In this document: piece after piece, positions 60,438-64,000 of the stretch | Numbering within the stretch: position 1 is the first letter of the stretch | Layout of the letters: every line of letters starts with the position of its first letter | Translations under genes and position numbers: made by a program | From: FEN-1219 sp039933105 | Lineage (GTDB): Bacteria > Pseudomonadota > Gammaproteobacteria > Steroidobacterales > Rariloculaceae | Length of the DNA: 64,000 nt | Direction: 5' to 3' | Assembly (NCBI GenBank): GCA_039933105.1 | Contig: JBDTOT010000015.1 | Location: 35,669-99,668 of the forward strand | Notes under the pieces: generated by a model | Seen by the model: the letters and a program-made list of their open reading frames with translations, nothing else | The model's database searches: none | What the model was told of the DNA's origin: nothing

Positions 60438-60890
60438 GTGGCCGGCATCATATCTGCTAGGTTCCCGCAACGCGATTCGCTGCTGTTCGTGTATGGCACG
60501 CTGCGCCCGTTCGTCGACATTCCGATGGCGCGTTGGCTGACGCGTGCGGCGCGTTACGTTGGAACCTGCAAGACGCCCGGGCGACCCTACGATTTGGGGT
60601 CATTCCCCGGCTTGAGACCTGCGCGCCGCACTCGCAAATGGGTCAGCGGCGATGTGTACGAAGTCCGCGATCCGTTGGTCGTGCGTGCGCTCGACAGCTA
60701 CGAAGCAGGAGCGCGAGCCGGTCGGCCGCGCTTCGTCCGGTCCGCGTGCGTCGTTTCAGTCGGTCGCCGCGGGAAGCTGGAAGCGTGGGTGTATCTCTAT
60801 CGACGCAACCCGTCGCATCGCGCGCATTGTCGCCGGCTCAACGTTTCGAGGTTATGTTGCGCATCGCTCTTTGGCGACCCGCTCGATTAG
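60438..60890 (+). CDS. Gamma-glutamylcyclotransferase-fold protein (YtfP/GGACT type)
   Basis: 150 residues from GTG 60438. Recognised by DSLLFVYGTLRPF (the YGTL substrate loop), a short RPYDLGSFPGLRPA stretch and GDVYEVRDPLVVRALDSYE, where the catalytic Glu is expected. Enzymes of the fold cleave gamma-glutamyl amines; the substrate here is unknown. The last 40 residues are basic and low-complexity. If the Wzi gene starts at 60448, the two divergent genes overlap at their 5' ends. Confidence 0.75.
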   Translation: MAGIISARFPQRDSLLFVYGTLRPFVDIPMARWLTRAARYVGTCKTPGRPYDLGSFPGLRPARRTRKWVSGDVYEVRDPLVVRALDSYEAGARAGRPRFVRSACVVSVGRRGKLEAWVYLYRRNPSHRAHCRRLNVSRLCCASLFGDPLD

Positions 60891-61027
60891 CATCCGATTC
60901 AGTGGCTGTAGCCTCGGCCTCGGGCACCTATTTCTTTGCGGCATCCGCGGTGAATTCGTCAGGCGGCGAGAGTGTGCTGACGGCCGCCGCCAGCAAGACC
61001 ATCCAGTAGCTGCTCGCGACCCCCAAG

Positions 61028-61065
61028 GCCTGGCCGACGCTACTGCGTCGCGCCGGGCTTTTTTT
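61028..61065 (+). terminator. Rho-independent terminator
   Basis: A 13-bp stem with one bulged C (GCCTGGC CGACGC, loop TACT, GCGTCG C GCCGGGC) followed by seven T (61059-61065). The best terminator-like structure I noticed. It ends a plus-strand transcript 138 bp after the cyclotransferase gene and precedes the tRNA-Leu promoter. Confidence 0.75.
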
Positions 61066-61095
61066 GCCTCGAATGAAGCGCCGTCGACAACGACT

Positions 61096-61126
61096 TTGAT
61101 ATTCATCCGTTCCGCCCGTCTATAAT
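61096..61126 (+). promoter_or_regulatory. Promoter of tRNA-Leu
   Basis: TTGATA (61096-61101), 19-base spacer, consensus TATAAT (61121-61126). tRNA-Leu starts 23 bases downstream of the -10. Confidence 0.6.
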
Positions 61127-61148
61127 GCCGAGGAGGGTAGCCGCCCGG

Positions 61149-61233
<85 letters not shown>

Positions 61234-61251
61234 ACCAAGTAGAGCTGTGGG

Positions 61252-62568
61252 ATGAACGTAGCAACTTCAAAGAGTTATGAGGCAAAAGTGGAGGCCGCAG
61301 GTGGTCTGGAACGACGGATGACCATCCGTGTTCCCGCCGCCGATATCGAGCGCGAGATCGACGCGCGCCTCGTCAAGGTGGGGCGAACCGCGAAGTTAAA
61401 GGGGTTCAGGCCGGGCAAAGTGCCGCAGAAAGTCGTTCGTCAGTACTACGGCGGACAGGTGCGGGAGGAGGTCCTGAACGACGTCGTTCGCTCGACCTAT
61501 TCGCGCGCCATCGCCGATCAGAACCTGAACCCCGCCGGCGGCCCTCGCATCGAGCCTCTGGCCGCCGACAAGGGCGAAGCGGAGCATTTTAGCTATCAGG
61601 CCACGTTCGAGGTCTACCCCGAAATCAGTCTGCGGCCGCTCGGCGATCTGTCGATCGAGCTGCCGACGGTCGAAATCGAGGAATCCGACCTCGATGCCAT
61701 GATCGAACGTCTGCGTGCGCAACGCGTCACCTGGCGCGCCGTCGAGCGCGCGGCGGCGGAACGCGATCGCGCGGTCGTCGACTTCGTAGGCACGATCGAC
61801 GGGGAGCCGTTTCAGGGTGGAGAAGGCAAAGACGTCTCGATCATTATCGGCGCTGGGCAAGTGCTTCCGGAGTTCGATCAGGCGCTGCGCGGCGTCGCCG
61901 CGGGCGGTAACGCGACGGCCGTGGTGAATTTCCCGGCCGACTATGGCGCCGCGAACCTGGCGGGCAAGACGGCGACATTTGCCATTACCGTTCGGCGTGT
62001 CGAAGAACAATTACTCCCTGAACTCGACGATGCTTTCGCGACCAGCTTTGGTTTGACGGGCGGTGCTGCTTTGCTGCGCAGCGAAGTACGCAAGAACATG
62101 GAACGAGAACTCGCGGAGCGCATTCGTGCGCAGACGAAGACGCGAACGTTTGATGCCTTGATCAAGACGAACGAAGTGGCAACGCCGCGCACGCTCGTCG
62201 ATCAGGAAATCAGCAGCCTGCAGACCGACGCGTTGCGCCAGATGGGCACCGAAGATCCCAAGCAAGCGCCGGCGCGGGAAAGGTTTGAATCACTTGCACA
62301 GCGCCGTGTGGCCGTGGGGCTCTTGGTTCAAGAAATCTTGAAACAACATAAGCTTAAGCTCGACCAGACGCGAGTGGATCAGCGCGTAAAGGAAATGGCC
62401 GCGCCGTATGAGAAGCCAGAAGAGGCCGCACAGTACTACCGCGGCAATCGTGGCATGATGCTTCAGATCGAAGCGGCCGTGCTCGAAGATCAGGTCGTGG
62501 ACTTTCTCGTCGAGCACGCGATTCGCAAGACGCAGGCTTCGAGCTTCAAGGATTTCATGGGCGCGTAA
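61252..62568 (+). CDS. tig: Trigger factor
   Basis: 438 residues. Ribosome-associated chaperone. N-terminal ribosome-binding domain with the L23-contact region KLKGFRPGKVPQKVVRQYYG; FKBP-type PPIase domain near 155-240 (RDRAVVDFVGTIDGEPFQGGEGKDVSIIIGAGQVLPEFDQALRGV); C-terminal helical arms. Full length. Followed by clpP at 27 bp, linking folding of nascent chains to proteolysis. Confidence 0.96.
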   Translation: MNVATSKSYEAKVEAAGGLERRMTIRVPAADIEREIDARLVKVGRTAKLKGFRPGKVPQKVVRQYYGGQVREEVLNDVVRSTYSRAIADQNLNPAGGPRIEPLAADKGEAEHFSYQATFEVYPEISLRPLGDLSIELPTVEIEESDLDAMIERLRAQRVTWRAVERAAAERDRAVVDFVGTIDGEPFQGGEGKDVSIIIGAGQVLPEFDQALRGVAAGGNATAVVNFPADYGAANLAGKTATFAITVRRVEEQLLPELDDAFATSFGLTGGAALLRSEVRKNMERELAERIRAQTKTRTFDALIKTNEVATPRTLVDQEISSLQTDALRQMGTEDPKQAPARERFESLAQRRVAVGLLVQEILKQHKLKLDQTRVDQRVKEMAAPYEKPEEAAQYYRGNRGMMLQIEAAVLEDQVVDFLVEHAIRKTQASSFKDFMGA

Positions 62569-62595
62569 CGACGCGCCTATTGATGGAGAGCAAGC

Positions 62596-63213
62596 GTGAA
62601 TGAGAAAGCATTGAATCTCGTGCCGATGGTCGTCGAGCAGACTGCGCGTGGCGAGCGTGCGTACGACATCTACTCGCGACTCCTGAAGGACCGCGTGGTC
62701 TTCATCGTGGGTCCCATCGAGGATCAGGTTGCCAATCTCGTTGTCGCGCAGTTGCTGTTCCTCGAGTCGGAAAATCCGGACAAGGACGTGCACCTGTACA
62801 TCAACTCGCCGGGCGGCGTCGTGACTTCAGGGCTCGCGATCTACGACACGATGCAATTCATCAAGCCCGATGTCAGCACGATCTGCGTCGGTCAGGCGGC
62901 GAGCATGGGCTCGGTGTTGCTAGCGGGCGGTACGAAAGGCAAGCGCTATTGCCTGCCGAACTCAAAAGTCATGATCCACCAGCCGAGTGGTGGTTTCGAG
63001 GGTCAGGCCTCGGATATCCATATCCACGCTCGCGAGATCCAGAAGACCAAGCAGCGGCTGAACGAAATCCTGGCGAAGCACACCGGTCAAACCGTGGAGC
63101 GCATCGCGCACGACAGCGACCGCGACAACTTCATGGAAGCCGCGAAAGCAGTGGAATACGGCCTCGTCGACACGGTGCTCGAAAAGAGGGCGGATTCTCC
63201 CCCCAAGGCTTAG
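62596..63213 (+). CDS. clpP: ATP-dependent Clp protease proteolytic subunit
   Basis: 205 residues from ATG-like start at 62596 (GTG). Catalytic triad visible: Ser103 (GQAASMGSVLL), His128 (MIHQPSGG) and Asp177 (DSDRDNF). N-terminal MVVEQTARGERAYDIYSRLLKDRV and VHLYINSPGGVVTSGLAIYDTM are typical. Serine peptidase forming a 14-mer with ClpX or ClpA. The terminator-like hairpin at 63216-63241 follows directly. Confidence 0.97.
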   Translation: MNEKALNLVPMVVEQTARGERAYDIYSRLLKDRVVFIVGPIEDQVANLVVAQLLFLESENPDKDVHLYINSPGGVVTSGLAIYDTMQFIKPDVSTICVGQAASMGSVLLAGGTKGKRYCLPNSKVMIHQPSGGFEGQASDIHIHAREIQKTKQRLNEILAKHTGQTVERIAHDSDRDNFMEAAKAVEYGLVDTVLEKRADSPPKA

Positions 63214-63215
63214 TT

Positions 63216-63241
63216 GGCGCCCGAGCGCGCGCCGGTTTTTT
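63216..63241 (+). terminator. Possible terminator between clpP and clpX
   Basis: GGCGC, an 8-base loop, GCGCC (63216-63233) then GG and six T (63236-63241). Short stem, so perhaps only attenuating, as clpP and clpX are often co-transcribed. Confidence 0.45.
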
Positions 63242-63349
63242 GGCGTTCTGTGACTGAGATCCGAAACTGCCGAACCCTGCTTTGCAGAGGTTTTTGACAA
63301 GTGCTATAAGGCCATGAAACCGGGACTGCCGGTGTGAGGTGCACGGACC

Positions 63350-64000
63350 ATGAGTGATGATTCTCGCAGCAAGGGAGACGACGGCAAGCTCTTGTATTGC
63401 TCGTTCTGCGGCAAGAGTCAGCATGAAGTACGCAAGCTCATTGCCGGTCCGTCCGTTTTCATCTGCGACGAATGCGTCGAGCTCTGTAACGACATCATCC
63501 GTGAAGAGCTCGATGAGCGCGCCGAGCGCGGTCGGGACAAGCTGCCGAAGCCCTCCGAAATCAAGGCGGTCCTCGACGAATATGTGATCGGCCAGCAAGT
63601 CGCGAAGAAAGTTCTCGCGGTGGCCGTCTACAACCACTACAAGCGGCTCGAAACGCGCGCGCGAGACAAGAACAAGACTGAGGTCGAGCTCGCGAAAAGC
63701 AATATTCTTTTGATTGGCCCCACGGGTTGCGGCAAGACCCTTCTCGCGGAGACGCTCGCACGCCTTTTGAACGTGCCGTTCACGATCGCCGATGCCACGA
63801 CGTTGACCGAAGCCGGTTACGTCGGCGAGGACGTCGAGAACATCATCCAGAAGCTCCTTCAGAAGTGCGAGTACGACGTCGAGAAGGCGCAGACGGGCAT
63901 TGTGTACATCGATGAGATCGACAAGATCTCGCGTAAGTCGGACAACCCCTCAATTACGCGCGACGTGTCGGGTGAGGCGTACAGCAGGCGCTGCTGAAGT
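63350..64000 (+). CDS. clpX: ClpX AAA+ unfoldase, N-terminal part, with an apparent frameshift
   Basis: ClpX selects and unfolds substrates for ClpP. The start shows the zinc finger (LYCSFCGKSQHEVRKLIAGPSVFICDECVELC), then KPSEIKAVLDEYVIGQQ, Walker A IGPTGCGKT, TEAGYVGEDVENII and Walker B VYIDEIDKISRKSDNPSITRDVSGE. There the frame breaks: conserved G-V-Q-Q-A-L-L-K would need one extra G near 63976; as written the frame runs to TGA at 63995-63997. The bases after the break still encode VQQALLK in another frame, so the gene continues past the window. Either a base was lost in assembly or the gene is truly broken. Confidence 0.9.

Overview
This window comes from a GC-rich chromosome of a Gammaproteobacterium. 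The gene orders that point there are nrdR-ribD-ribE-ribB(A)-ribH-nusB-thiL-pgpA, parE-parC, epmB/efp/epmA, prmB-aroC, fimV-truA-accD-folC-(SPOR)-cvpA-purF, and tRNA-Leu-tig-clpP-clpX. These layouts resemble Pseudomonas and Xanthomonas, and a free-living Nevskiales, Steroidobacterales or Xanthomonadales-like relative is plausible, but the sequence alone does not settle the genus. I see no insertion sequence, prophage, CRISPR array or rRNA. Genes are densely packed, with many 1-35 bp overlaps and many GTG or TTG starts.

Layout. 1-2.7 kb: proline (proA, cut by the window edge) and glycerol-3-phosphate (glpD) metabolism. 2.9-8.4 kb: an accessory block with a small unknown protein, an atypical kinase, a 1311-residue membrane protein (AAA_35-type NTPase, one transmembrane segment, P/Homo B-like domain, WD40 propeller) and a small lipoprotein. 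8.4-13.5 kb: SYLF protein, M48 protease plus LemA, ApbE, DUF4145 protein. 13.6-13.75 kb: a nested inverted-repeat element. 13.8-18.6 kb: ettA, YihY, and a run of small stress-type proteins (YidB, YeaQ/GlsB, a metal-binding protein, DUF4142). 18.8-27 kb: deacetylase-glyA, nrdR, the riboflavin operon, nusB-thiL-pgpA. 27-28.6 kb: Ser/Thr kinase with a cyclic-nucleotide-binding domain, xseB. 28.6-31.2 kb: a rubrerythrin / Fe-S protein / DUF3501 operon behind a consensus-like promoter and a palindromic operator. 31.2-37.5 kb: topoisomerase IV and a FimX-like degenerate GGDEF-EAL protein. 37.6-41.7 kb: the whole EF-P lysylation set plus psd and a Sco protein. 41.8-54.5 kb: prmB-aroC, then the fimV-to-purF block ending in a receiver-kinase fusion that lacks the phospho-acceptor Asp. 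54.5-56.8 kb: lpxH, cyclophilin, folD. 56.9-57.3 kb: four tRNAs (Pro, Arg, His, Lys). 57.3-60.9 kb: surface genes (glycosyltransferase, OM barrel, Wzi-like). 61.1-64 kb: tRNA-Leu, tig, clpP, clpX.

Themes. Core translation, cofactor and quality-control genes make up most of the window. Signalling is unusually kinase-rich: two Ser/Thr kinases with fused sensor domains and one small atypical kinase. FimV and the FimX-like protein both belong to type IV pilus control. The strongest candidates for poorly described biology are the rubrerythrin-Fe-S-DUF3501 operon with its operator, and the AAA/P-domain/WD40 membrane protein. The clpX reading frame is broken by an apparent one-base deletion at about 63976, which may be an assembly error.
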